From positions 1,860,001 through 1,924,000 of the forward strand of contig NZ_CP119391.1 of NCBI RefSeq assembly GCF_031886125.1: a stretch of 64,000 nucleotides of DNA, in the 5' to 3' direction. Position 1 is the first letter of the stretch, and each line of letters begins with the position of its first letter. Below are positions 8,030-15,221 of the stretch, one piece after another. The DNA is from Halomonas piscis. Its GTDB lineage: Bacteria; Pseudomonadota; Gammaproteobacteria; Pseudomonadales; Halomonadaceae. The position numbers and the translations under genes are program-made. Under the pieces are notes generated by a model. It saw only the letters and a program-made list of their open reading frames with translations, was not told the origin of the DNA and made no database searches.

Positions 8030-8076
8030 CACGATATTTCTCATTAGCTCGACAAGGCATGAAACAAAGCCCTGCG

Positions 8077-8715
8077 CTACTCACTCTCTTGAGAATCCGT
8101 GCTCTCCGTCTTAGCGTAATCTCGCCTGCTCAAAACGAATATTCCCGACAATACCGCGATTTCAGCAAACACGATGGCGACACCGTATCCTGACGCGCCG
8201 ACAGAAAATGCGAAACACGCCACGAGCAATGCCCCCAGGGCAATACAGGTCCCGGCTACCTGCCCGATACGTTGAGTTATTGACGAGGTTCTCAGTTCAT
8301 CCTTGAGATATTCATGGGCCCGCTCATCCCCTCTATGTCGAAAGTCTTGTTCGCGCTCTGCCATCTGCAAGATGCGCTCAGCTGCCCCCGGTACAATTCG
8401 GTCATAGTCTGCCATGACTCCTGGAGGCGGAAGAGGACCGCTAAACTGAGACACCTCTACTCGCTCAATCCCCTTCTTCACATCGGTCCGATATGTGTCG
8501 AGCAGCTCATTACGCAGATTAATCTCGTCAGACGTCAAGTCCGACGATTTCCGGCTCAATAAAGACTCCAGTTTCTCCAGGTCTTCAGCCTTGCGTTCCT
8601 GAGCTTCCTGCCTTGTCTCAAGCTCCCCAGCCTGACGCGGCTCACCCCCCTGCTGAGTCTTTTCATCCGAAGCCCTTTGCTCGGAAGATTCAGGAGCGGC
8701 ATCCGGGCTGGTCAT
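8077..8715 (-). CDS. DUF2335 family membrane protein
   Basis: A 212-residue protein with a polar, Glu/Gln-rich N-terminal half likely to form a coiled coil, then the conserved block FSGPLPPPGVMADYDRIVPGAAERILQMAE (given here only to show the family match, near residues 90-120), then two adjacent membrane helices near residues 150-190 and a charged tail. The central block and paired helices are those of DUF2335, a family of predicted membrane proteins of unknown function often found in accessory regions. The Met at 8715 was chosen over 8721 because AAGGAG is then 8 bases upstream. It overlaps the end of the small upstream gene, so the two form an operon. Composition is less GC-rich than the flanking core genes, suggesting acquisition. 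Confidence 0.72.
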   Translation of the reverse strand: MTSPDAAPESSEQRASDEKTQQGGEPRQAGELETRQEAQERKAEDLEKLESLLSRKSSDLTSDEINLRNELLDTYRTDVKKGIERVEVSQFSGPLPPPGVMADYDRIVPGAAERILQMAEREQDFRHRGDERAHEYLKDELRTSSITQRIGQVAGTCIALGALLVACFAFSVGASGYGVAIVFAEIAVLSGIFVLSRRDYAKTESTDSQESE

Positions 8716-8926
8716 TCCCATAGCTCCTTATGGCACGTTTAAGCTGCTCACCGACACCCTTCCAGTCGCCTTGCAGCTGCCGAGCGTCCGTGTTGGACGC
8801 AGCACTGCGCGCGCGGGCACGCTGATAGCGTGCTCGCGCAGTCTGCTGGCGTCTGGGGTACACCTCAAGAATGCTACTGACCCCCAGCAAGAGATCTTGC
8901 TTGTTAAATCTGGTACGAGCAGTCAT
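8690..8926 (-). CDS. Small basic hypothetical protein
   Basis: A 78-residue Arg-rich protein with no membrane helix. Its C-terminal portion contains LQGDWKGVGEQLKRAIRSYG. I do not recognise the family. It has its own ribosome site (GGGGGA upstream of the ATG at 8926) and its last 26 bases overlap the DUF2335 gene start, a coupling that supports its being real. The phrase GDWKGVGEQLKRA suggests a short helical DNA- or protein-binding element, but that is a guess. The pair has the look of a small accessory cassette between an IS element and a repeat-bearing spacer. Confidence 0.55.
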   Translation of the reverse strand: MTARTRFNKQDLLLGVSSILEVYPRRQQTARARYQRARARSAASNTDARQLQGDWKGVGEQLKRAIRSYGNDQPGCRS

Positions 8927-9019
8927 GAATTCCCCCGGCTATCTGATTTATCTTTCCATCCAATATATGCCAGCCTAAAAGATGATAAGTCGCATACATT
9001 GTATCAGACTATTTCACCT

Positions 9020-9070
9020 TCGCCATGACGCGGCGCGTAGGCGACGCGTCGATCTTGTGGGGGCGGGAGC
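9020..9070. repeat. Partial copy of the REP-like repeat
   Basis: A truncated relative of the 153-bp unit: GCCATGACGCGGCGCGTAGG followed by GCGACGCGTCGATCTTGTGG. Only the right arm and the start of the next unit are present. The 200 bp between the small gene at 8926 and the regulator at 9127 otherwise holds nothing recognisable. Confidence 0.55.
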
Positions 9071-9126
9071 ATCGGTGCTCCCGAGCGCGCGTCGCCTGCG
9101 CTTGTAAAAACAGAAAAGAAAGCCCC

Positions 9127-10506
9127 TCACGCCGGCGCCTCGCTCATGGGACGGGCCAGGCCGTGCTTTTCCATCAGGCGATAGATTGTGACCCGCGAAA
9201 CGTCCAGCTCTCGGGCCGCCGCCTGAACCCTGTGCGCGTTGCGCTCCAGCGCGGCGACCAGGGCATCCCGCTCCGCCTCGTCCCGGGCCTGGCAGAGGGA
9301 CAGGCCGGAGGCCGGGCCCTGGCGCCGCTCGATGCCCAGATCCTCGGGCTGAATAAGGCGGTTGTCGCACATGACCATTGCCCGACGCACGCGGTTGATC
9401 AGCTCCCGAATGTTCCCCGGCCAGGAGTAGTCGCGCATGGCTTGCAGGGCGTCGCGAGAAAACCCCTTCAGGCGACCGGGCTTTTCGCGAATGAAACGCT
9501 CGAAGAAATAGCGGGCAAGAATCTCGATATCCTCCGGATGGTCCCGCAGGGCCGGCACCTTGACCTGCAGCACGTTCAGGCGGTGGTAAAGGTCCTCGCG
9601 GAACCGCCCCTCCCGGACCGCCTCCTCGAGGTTGACGTGGGTCGCCGCCAGGATGCGCACATCGACGGCGATCTCGCTCAGTCCTCCCACCCGCTGGATC
9701 CGTCGGGTCTCGAGAAAACGCAGCAGGTTAACCTGCTGCTCCAGCGGCAAGTCGCCTATCTCGTCGAGAAACAGCGTCCCGGCGTCGGCCGCTTCGATAC
9801 GGCCGATCTTGCGCTGGGCGGCGCCGGTAAAGGCGCCCTTCTCATGGCCGAAGAGCTCCGACTGAATCAGCTGGTCCGGCAAGGCGCCGCAGTTGATGGC
9901 GTGAAACACGCCGGAGACGCGGGGCGAGCGCTCGTGGATCGCCACGGCGGTCAGCTCCTTGCCCGTGCCCGATTCGCCGTTGATAAGCACCGGGGCATCC
10001 ACGGCCGCCACCTTGCGAATCGTCTGGAACAGCGTGCGCATGGCCGGCGCCGTGCCGACCATCTCGTATTCGGCGATATCGGCCGACAAAGGGGCCGTAC
10101 GGCGATGCAGCGCCAGCTCCTGCCGCTGAAGCTGTACCAGCGCCGCCGCGCGCCTCATCAGATAGCCCAGCTCCGCGCCGTCAACGCCCGGCTCGATAAA
10201 GCCGTGGCAGAGCGTTGCCACCAGGCTGCGCCTGGCGGCATCTTCCAGGGCGTCGTCCGGCAGGATGGCAAACCACAGACAGCGGCTGTGCAGGAGCAGC
10301 GACTCCAGCTGGCGCAGCGGGTCGCCTGTCATACCGTCGAGCTGAACCAGGCCCACAAGGCACGCCTCGTCATCCTCAAGACAGCGGCTGGTGAACGGCG
10401 CCTTCGGCCGAGTTACCGTCCAGCCGAGCGCCTCGAGCCGGGCCACCAGCGACCCGAGCTTTTCCGGCGCCTCGGCCACCAGCCAGCAACGTTGATCCCG
10501 TTCCAT
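9127..10506 (-). CDS. Sigma-54-dependent transcriptional activator (VpsR-like)
   Basis: A 459-residue enhancer-binding protein. Residues 1 to about 140 form a receiver-like domain without an evident phosphorylatable Asp pocket. This resembles VpsR/FleQ-type N-termini more than a classical receiver. The AAA+ domain (about 150-385) has Walker A GESGTGKE, the sigma-54-contacting GAFTGA loop, Walker B LFLDEIGDL and the arginine-finger region FREDLYHRL. The C-terminus has a Fis-type helix-turn-helix (HRVQAAARELDVSRVTIYRL). It should open sigma-54 promoters, possibly for surface polysaccharide or motility genes by analogy with VpsR. No target operon is adjacent, so the regulon is unknown. Confidence 0.87.
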   Translation of the reverse strand: MERDQRCWLVAEAPEKLGSLVARLEALGWTVTRPKAPFTSRCLEDDEACLVGLVQLDGMTGDPLRQLESLLLHSRCLWFAILPDDALEDAARRSLVATLCHGFIEPGVDGAELGYLMRRAAALVQLQRQELALHRRTAPLSADIAEYEMVGTAPAMRTLFQTIRKVAAVDAPVLINGESGTGKELTAVAIHERSPRVSGVFHAINCGALPDQLIQSELFGHEKGAFTGAAQRKIGRIEAADAGTLFLDEIGDLPLEQQVNLLRFLETRRIQRVGGLSEIAVDVRILAATHVNLEEAVREGRFREDLYHRLNVLQVKVPALRDHPEDIEILARYFFERFIREKPGRLKGFSRDALQAMRDYSWPGNIRELINRVRRAMVMCDNRLIQPEDLGIERRQGPASGLSLCQARDEAERDALVAALERNAHRVQAAARELDVSRVTIYRLMEKHGLARPMSEAPA

Positions 10507-10699
10507 TGCTACTCACCTCATCTTTACGATCGGCGGCGGGTCAGCAAGGCCCTGGCTGGAACCGTCGCCGGGTCCCCCATGCCATAACGCTGGCGCCAAT
10601 GGCGGCCGCCGAGCCTATGGCTCAGTCTTGTTATTTGGGCCTTGCCATGATAATGGCAGAGGCGGCAGCGCTTGCGCGCCCTTCGTTTAGACGGGACGG

Positions 10700-11129
10700 G
10701 CGACATTGGCAGTGCATGGGGGCGGGGGCACCGGCGGTAAAACCCGAGATGGCCACGCATCGCTCGCCATGACGCGGCGGGGACGGTGGCGCTTGCCATG
10801 GCGCGGGCGGGAAGCGGTGTTGATCCCACTACCGTCATCGCGAGGCGCGTAAGCAACGCGGCGATCTCGTGGGGGCGGGGCACCGGCGGTAAAACCCGAG
10901 ATGGCCGCGCTTCGCTCGCCATGACGCGACGGGGACGGTGGCGCTTGCCATGACGCGGGCGGGAAGCGGGGTTGATCCCACTACCGGTCATCGCGCGGCG
11001 CGTAAGCAACGCGGCGATCTCGTGGGTACGGGGCTCCGGCGGTAAAACCCGAGATGGCAACGCTTCGCTCGCCATGACGCGGCGGGGACGGTGGCGCTTG
11101 CCATGACGCGGGCGGGGACGGTGGCGCTT
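10700..11129. repeat. 153-bp tandem repeat array (about three units) beside IS1111-like copy 2
   Basis: Second array of the repeat seen at 5.24-5.55 kb. The motif GCGATCTCGTGGG recurs at 10861 and 11014, exactly 153 bp apart, with a further half unit before it and a shortened one after. Each unit holds an imperfect palindrome with arms beginning GTCATCGCGAGGCGCG and ending GCTCGCCATGAC. The array ends where the IS1111-like element begins, near 11130. The stretch 10507-10700 contains only the divergent promoter region of the sigma-54 activator and no gene. Confidence 0.82.
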
Positions 11130-11158
11130 GCGGCCTGCTTTCGCGCACTAAAGTGCGC

Positions 11159-11442
11159 TTATATGGACCCGTCCTGTTGTGCAAGCCAGAAGCAACAACG
11201 CATAAGAGTGAGGACTGCACGCTTATATCCGGCCTATTGATGGCACTTGCCGTGCCTGGCCCTGATGGAATACGCGCTCTCTGCTCTGATCTCCCACTCG
11301 GCCTCGTGATGGGCCTGCGCACTTTACAGAGTGACAGAAAGCCGGTCTGACCCGTTATGCCATCGAAGCATCTTGCCTGCGCAACCTCGGGGTTGGGTAA
11401 CTTATCGCATGCTAAGCTATATTCCCTGTTTGTTCGGTATCA
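11159..11442 (-). ncRNA. Candidate bridge/seek RNA region, tandem copy (outermost)
   Basis: First of three identical non-coding ends of IS1111-like copy 2, lying downstream of a truncated transposase 3' end. Its position relative to the stop codon matches where the guide RNA is encoded in this group. Whether a truncated unit is transcribed is unknown: it depends on read-through from the intact gene or on a promoter inside the unit. Confidence 0.38.
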
Positions 11443-11753
11443 TCAAGCGGCCTCCTGCGGCTGATAGCGCCGTTCATGGGCCAATAGCGACCAGCAAATC
11501 CGCGCCATCTTGTTCGCCAGGGCCACAATGGCCTTGCGTTGCCCAAGACGCGCCGCTAACGAGCAGGCCCAACGGGACAGCCGGTCGGGATGTTCCTGAC
11601 GTTGGAACTGGCGTAATGCCGCGCGGGCACCGTGCACCAACTGCTTTCGAACCTCGCCATTGCCGCGTTTGGTGATCCCCATCAACTGGTTGCGACCCCC
11701 GCTGGAATGCTGGCGTGGCACTAGCCCCAACGAGGCGCTGAACTGACGTCCGT
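11443..11753 (-). pseudogene. Truncated IS110-family transposase 3' end (tandem copy)
   Basis: Encodes only the C-terminal portion of the transposase, from about GRQFSASLGLVPRQHSSGG to QPQEAA, identical to the end of the intact copy. The frame opens a few codons into the preceding IS tip, giving a hybrid start MLLLACTTGRVHI without a recognisable ribosome site. It lacks the DEDD catalytic domain. Confidence 0.85.
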
Positions 11754-12037
11754 TTATATGGACCCGTCCTGTTGTGCAAGCCAGAAGCAACAACGCATAA
11801 GAGTGAGGACTGCACGCTTATATCCGGCCTATTGATGGCACTTGCCGTGCCTGGCCCTGATGGAATACGCGCTCTCTGCTCTGATCTCCCACTCGGCCTC
11901 GTGATGGGCCTGCGCACTTTACAGAGTGACAGAAAGCCGGTCTGACCCGTTATGCCATCGAAGCATCTTGCCTGCGCAACCTCGGGGTTGGGTAACTTAT
12001 CGCATGCTAAGCTATATTCCCTGTTTGTTCGGTATCA
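11754..12037 (-). ncRNA. Candidate bridge/seek RNA region, tandem copy (middle)
   Basis: Second of the three identical non-coding ends. It contains the internal junction between two IS tips. As with the outer copy, transcription is unproven and the call is by position only. Confidence 0.38.
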
Positions 12038-12348
12038 TCAAGCGGCCTCCTGCGGCTGATAGCGCCGTTCATGGGCCAATAGCGACCAGCAAATCCGCGC
12101 CATCTTGTTCGCCAGGGCCACAATGGCCTTGCGTTGCCCAAGACGCGCCGCTAACGAGCAGGCCCAACGGGACAGCCGGTCGGGATGTTCCTGACGTTGG
12201 AACTGGCGTAATGCCGCGCGGGCACCGTGCACCAACTGCTTTCGAACCTCGCCATTGCCGCGTTTGGTGATCCCCATCAACTGGTTGCGACCCCCGCTGG
12301 AATGCTGGCGTGGCACTAGCCCCAACGAGGCGCTGAACTGACGTCCGT
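12038..12348 (-). pseudogene. Truncated IS110-family transposase 3' end (tandem copy)
   Basis: Second truncated copy of the transposase C-terminus, identical to the one at 11443-11753 and to the end of the intact gene. No catalytic domain and no convincing start. Confidence 0.85.
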
Positions 12349-12632
12349 TTATATGGACCCGTCCTGTTGTGCAAGCCAGAAGCAACAACGCATAAGAGTG
12401 AGGACTGCACGCTTATATCCGGCCTATTGATGGCACTTGCCGTGCCTGGCCCTGATGGAATACGCGCTCTCTGCTCTGATCTCCCACTCGGCCTCGTGAT
12501 GGGCCTGCGCACTTTACAGAGTGACAGAAAGCCGGTCTGACCCGTTATGCCATCGAAGCATCTTGCCTGCGCAACCTCGGGGTTGGGTAACTTATCGCAT
12601 GCTAAGCTATATTCCCTGTTTGTTCGGTATCA
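12349..12632 (-). ncRNA. Candidate bridge/seek RNA region of the intact IS1111-like copy 2
   Basis: Non-coding end directly downstream of the intact transposase gene, between its TGA and the inverted repeat at about 12353. Known biology of the IS1111 group places the guide RNA here. Compared with copy 1, the block at about 12597-12622 (CATGCTAAGCTATATTCCC against TATGCTGAACGATCTCGCC) is the most divergent stretch, in an otherwise well conserved segment. That is what a guide loop with a different target would look like. Confidence 0.48.
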
Positions 12633-13667
12633 TCAAGCGGCCTCCTGCGGCTGATAGCGCCGTTCATGGGCCAATAGCGACCAGCAAATCCGCGCCATCT
12701 TGTTCGCCAGGGCCACAATGGCCTTGCGTTGCCCAAGACGCGCCGCTAACGAGCAGGCCCAACGGGACAGCCGGTCGGGATGTTCCTGACGTTGGAACTG
12801 GCGTAATGCCGCGCGGGCACCGTGCACCAACTGCTTTCGAACCTCGCCATTGCCGCGTTTGGTGATCCCCATCAACTGGTTGCGACCCCCGCTGGAATGC
12901 TGGCGTGGCACTAGCCCCAACGAGGCGCTGAACTGACGTCCGTTGGGGAATCGCGCCGGATCGCCCAGATGGCTGAACAACAGCGTCGCATTGATCGGGC
13001 CGATGCCGGGCAGACTCATCAGCCGCTGCATGTCATCTGATGCCCTGGCCAGACGCTGCAGACGCTTGTCATAGCGCGCGATCCGGGCATCGTTCTCGAG
13101 CCATTGATCGAGCAGGTCGTTCAGCAGGGTGTAGAGTTCTTCCCCCAGCCGCGCCCGTTGCTCGTCCAGCCGCTCACGAATAACGCCCTGGCGTATCACC
13201 GCGTGCCCCTGCGACACGATTAGACCAAACTCGCCCAGCAGGCCGCGCAGCTCGTTGCCGACGGCGGTGCGTTCGCGCACTAACCGACTGCGTACTCGGT
13301 GCACTGCTTGCAGGGACTGTTGTGCTTCCGTCTTGATCGTCACTCGAGGCGTGGCCGGGCGCGCCGCAGCCTCGGCGATAGCCGCGGCATCGCGCGCATC
13401 GTTCTTGTGGCCCAGCACGAAGGGCTTGACCGCCTGCGGTGGCAGTAGCTCGGCCTCATGGCCCAGCGTGCCAATGTCTCTCGCCCAGTAATGAGCGGAG
13501 CCGCACGCTTCCATGGCGACGTGGCAAGGCGGAATTTGGGCCAGCGTCAAGCGTAACTTCTCTCGCCGGACTTGCTTGCTGAATACTTTGTGACCGTGCG
13601 CATCCACGGCATGCAGTTGAAAAACGTGTTTCGCCAGGTCAATGCCTATAATGCTAATCTGTTTCAT
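12633..13667 (-). CDS. IS110-family (IS1111 group) transposase, intact
   Basis: A 344-residue DEDD-type transposase/recombinase. The RuvC-like domain starts at SIIGIDLAKHVFQLHAVDAH and includes MEACGSAHYW and the GHKNDARDAAAIAEAA motif. A coiled-coil spacer follows, then LPGIGPINATLLFSHLG and the C-terminal transposase domain with QFSASLGLVPRQHSSGG and ITKRGNGEVRKQLVHGAR. Enzymes of this family recombine DNA under the direction of an RNA encoded in the element's non-coding end. The ATG at 13667 is preceded by AGGAGG with 8-base spacing. All expected motifs are present, so it should be functional and could also act on the truncated ends beside it. Confidence 0.93.
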   Translation of the reverse strand: MKQISIIGIDLAKHVFQLHAVDAHGHKVFSKQVRREKLRLTLAQIPPCHVAMEACGSAHYWARDIGTLGHEAELLPPQAVKPFVLGHKNDARDAAAIAEAAARPATPRVTIKTEAQQSLQAVHRVRSRLVRERTAVGNELRGLLGEFGLIVSQGHAVIRQGVIRERLDEQRARLGEELYTLLNDLLDQWLENDARIARYDKRLQRLARASDDMQRLMSLPGIGPINATLLFSHLGDPARFPNGRQFSASLGLVPRQHSSGGRNQLMGITKRGNGEVRKQLVHGARAALRQFQRQEHPDRLSRWACSLAARLGQRKAIVALANKMARICWSLLAHERRYQPQEAA

Positions 13668-13805
13668 GGATGGATCCTCCTTCACCGATGCCGTCAGTGT
13701 TCTGTGCACTGCTGGCTAGATGTTATATCCAGCTTGGCACAGAAGGACGGGTCCATCCCATTTCCCACCCTTTCCTCAGCCCTTTCGGGAGGGTTGGGGC
13801 ACCAC

Positions 13806-13846
13806 AAAAAAACGGCCACCCAGCGAATACGCCAAGTGGCCGTTTT
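13806..13846 (-). terminator. Rho-independent terminator of tRNA-Pro
   Basis: A stem with arms AAAACGGCCAC and GTGGCCGTTTT around a loop of about 19 bases. On the minus strand it is followed by a run of seven T, 14 bases after the CCA end of the tRNA. The loop shares ATACGCC and AAG with the terminator at 7992-8029. Confidence 0.85.
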
Positions 13847-13859
13847 CTCTACATATTTC

Positions 13860-13936
13860 TGGTCGGAGCGACAGGATTCGAACCTGCGACCTTTGCAACC
13901 CCATTGCAACGCGCTACCAAGCTGCGCCACGCTCCG
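13860..13936 (-). tRNA. tRNA-Pro (anticodon GGG)
   Basis: A 77-nt tRNA with CCA encoded. On the minus strand the acceptor arm is CGGAGCG pairing with CGCTCCG, the D stem is GCGC/GCGC, and the anticodon stem TTGCA/TGCAA holds the 7-base loop ATGGGGT, giving anticodon GGG. The T arm is GCAGG, TTCGAAT, CCTGT, and the end is ACCA. It reads CCC proline codons. The IS1111-like element sits immediately downstream of its terminator. Confidence 0.96.
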
Positions 13937-14049
13937 GCTCTTTGGGCTCGTCCCGGGCCTTGGCTCCAGGACGAGGCGTATAATAGCGCGTTTGGCCGCA
14001 GATGAAAAGCTTTTTTTGCGCTTTTTTTCAGGCGCTTGGCCGGGCGGCG

Positions 14050-14501
14050 CTATTCCTCGCAGCCCGACGGCAGCCAGCTTGTGCTGGTGGTGCCATCACG
14101 CCAGGTGCACTACCAGCCGTTGCTCAAGTCGCTGCCTTTGGGGGCAATCTCCATGGTGGCGCCGTCGAGAATACTCTCGCTTTTTTCCTTGAACCTGGCC
14201 ACGATCGTCGCGTCGGCGTAGCTGACGCTTTTGACATAGCAGCCGGCAAAGCCATCCAGCGTTTTGGTGCCATCCGCCGCGGTGGTGGAAGTAAAGTTTA
14301 CCGCCATCGGCATGGTGCGCGTCAGCGAAAACTGCTCATTGATGTTGTTACGCAGATCAGCCGTGATCGTCAGCGCTTCGCTGGCCTGTGCCGGGCCACG
14401 TGGCCTCGATACCGGGGAATGGCCACGGCGGCCAGCACGCCGATAATGGCAACAACGATCATCAGCTCGATCAGGGTAAAGCCGCGCTGCCTGGATTGCA
14501 T
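14050..14501 (-). pseudogene. Type IV pilin pseudogene (frameshift plus stop)
   Basis: Starts at 14501 with a GGAGGGG ribosome site and reads [20 protein letters not shown], a perfect type IV prepilin leader and N-terminal helix. After [10 protein letters not shown] the frame is lost by one base relative to the intact pilin next door ([15 protein letters not shown]); the family sequence [12 protein letters not shown] resumes in another frame. A second lesion is a TAG after SNGW, where the intact paralogue has GAG (ECSW). The downstream codons still encode CTW...SWLPSGCEE and then stop at 14050, preserving the C-terminal disulfide-loop cysteine. Two independent lesions argue for decay and not a sequencing error. 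Confidence 0.88.
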
Positions 14502-14518
14502 AACCCCTCCGATATAAG

Positions 14519-14540
14519 AAAGGGGCCAAAGGCCCCTATC
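14519..14540 (-). terminator. Candidate terminator after the intact pilin gene
   Basis: Hairpin AGGGGCC-AAA-GGCCCCT at 14521-14537. On the minus strand it is followed by TTCTTAT. It lies 26 bases past the stop of the pilin gene and upstream of the pilin pseudogene, so it would separate the two transcripts. The T run is imperfect. Confidence 0.55.
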
Positions 14541-14563
14541 TTCCACGTCTGCTTAACTACTCC

Positions 14564-15019
14564 TTAAGAATCATCTGCTTTGCAGCCGGATGGCAACAAG
14601 CTCTTATCAGCATCACTACCACTACTCCATGAACACTCCCAACCGTTGCTGGGGTCAGAATTGACAGGTTTAATATACATCCTTGACCCATTAAGGGAGC
14701 TATTTTTCTTAAATTTTGCCTCAATGGCGTTATCAGCACTATAAATTACTTTCTTGATGTATTTCCCTGATATATCTCCTTCTGCAATTTCCACATTTTC
14801 ACCAGGCATTTCCCCGTGAAGCGCATAATATTCGCCAATATCGGCACGCACGCCAGAGGTAATCGTCAGCGCTTCGCTGGCCTGGGAGCGGGCGACGTAG
14901 TTCTGGTACTGCGGGATGGCGATCGCCGCCAGCACGCCGATAATGGCGACGACGATCATCAGCTCGATCAGAGTAAAACCGCCCTGCCTCTGGGCTTGTG
15001 CGGAGGTAGCGTTGTTCAT
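14564..15019 (-). CDS. pilA: Type IV major pilin (PilA-like)
   Basis: A 151-residue prepilin. The short leader [14 protein letters not shown] is cut after Gly by PilD (encoded at 18247), and the mature protein starts with [20 protein letters not shown], with Glu5 present. The C-terminal part has a Cys pair (WECSW...PSGCKADD) that would form the D-loop disulfide. The start at 15019 is preceded by AAGGAGC; a longer frame from 15070 has no ribosome site and would put extra residues before the leader. It is divergent from pilB, sharing an intergenic region of about 200 bp, as in Pseudomonas. It forms the pilus fibre for twitching, adhesion and DNA uptake. Confidence 0.92.
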   Translation of the reverse strand: MNNATSAQAQRQGGFTLIELMIVVAIIGVLAAIAIPQYQNYVARSQASEALTITSGVRADIGEYYALHGEMPGENVEIAEGDISGKYIKKVIYSADNAIEAKFKKNSSLNGSRMYIKPVNSDPSNGWECSWSSGSDADKSLLPSGCKADDS

Positions 15020-15078
15020 GAAAAGCTCCTTGAGTTTGTTCGGCCCGGGCGGCGTTCGCTTCGGGTACACTTCGTTAC

Positions 15079-15105
15079 ACTATATTACGATCGGCGACGG
15101 CGCAA
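15079..15105 (-). promoter_or_regulatory. Weak candidate promoter for pilA
   Basis: On the minus strand TTGCGC and TATAGT are separated by 15 bases, 60 bases upstream of the pilA ATG. The spacing is short. The sigma-54 promoter usual for pilA in Pseudomonas (GG-N10-GC) was looked for and not found here. Position-weight scoring or 5' mapping would decide. Confidence 0.3.
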
Positions 15106-15221
15106 CCTTTTTTTACATTCTTTTTCTTGTTTTCTCCCCGACGGTGCTCGGCGGATGCCGGGGGCGGGCGGAGTATGGTACAAGTGGGGCGCACCGCGAC
15201 CAGTCACCAACCGAGTAGCGC

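Larger units (their letters stand above)
11159..12943. repeat. 595-bp perfect tandem triplication of the IS1111-like 3' end
   Basis: Units at 11159-11753, 11754-12348 and 12349-12943 read identically by eye. Each runs from TTATATGGACCCG at the IS tip to GAACTGACGTCCG inside the transposase gene. The junction CCGTTTATATGG joins the two with only 1-2 bp of shared sequence, so it was not created by recombination between long repeats. Only the last unit continues into the full gene. Confidence 0.93.
11130..13804 (-). mobile_element. IS110-family (IS1111-like) element, copy 2, with triplicated 3' end
   Basis: Same element as copy 1, here with an uninterrupted transposase. Subterminal inverted repeats are CTTGGCACAGAAGGACGGGT near 13734-13753 and the complement of GGACGGGTCCATAT near 12353, repeated at 11758 and 11163. 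The 3' end (about the last 103 transposase codons plus the non-coding end) is present three times in tandem, so the element is longer than a simple copy. Its promoter-side end abuts the terminator of tRNA-Pro and its other end abuts the 153-bp repeats. Boundaries are inferred from similarity with copy 1. Confidence 0.82.

Noticed and set aside
11331..12865. Three identical plus-strand frames of 114 codons (MTESRSDPLCHRSI...)
   Set aside because: They lie antisense to the IS1111 transposase end and its non-coding region and are repeated only because the 595-bp unit is triplicated.
5114..13860. A single genomic island integrated at tRNA-Pro
   Set aside because: No integrase gene and no convincing direct repeat of the tRNA 3' end is present at the other side; the region is better explained by separate IS and repeat events.
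15020..15221. A sigma-54 promoter for pilA
   Set aside because: No GG-N10-GC pair with suitable context was found in the pilA-pilB intergenic region on the minus strand.
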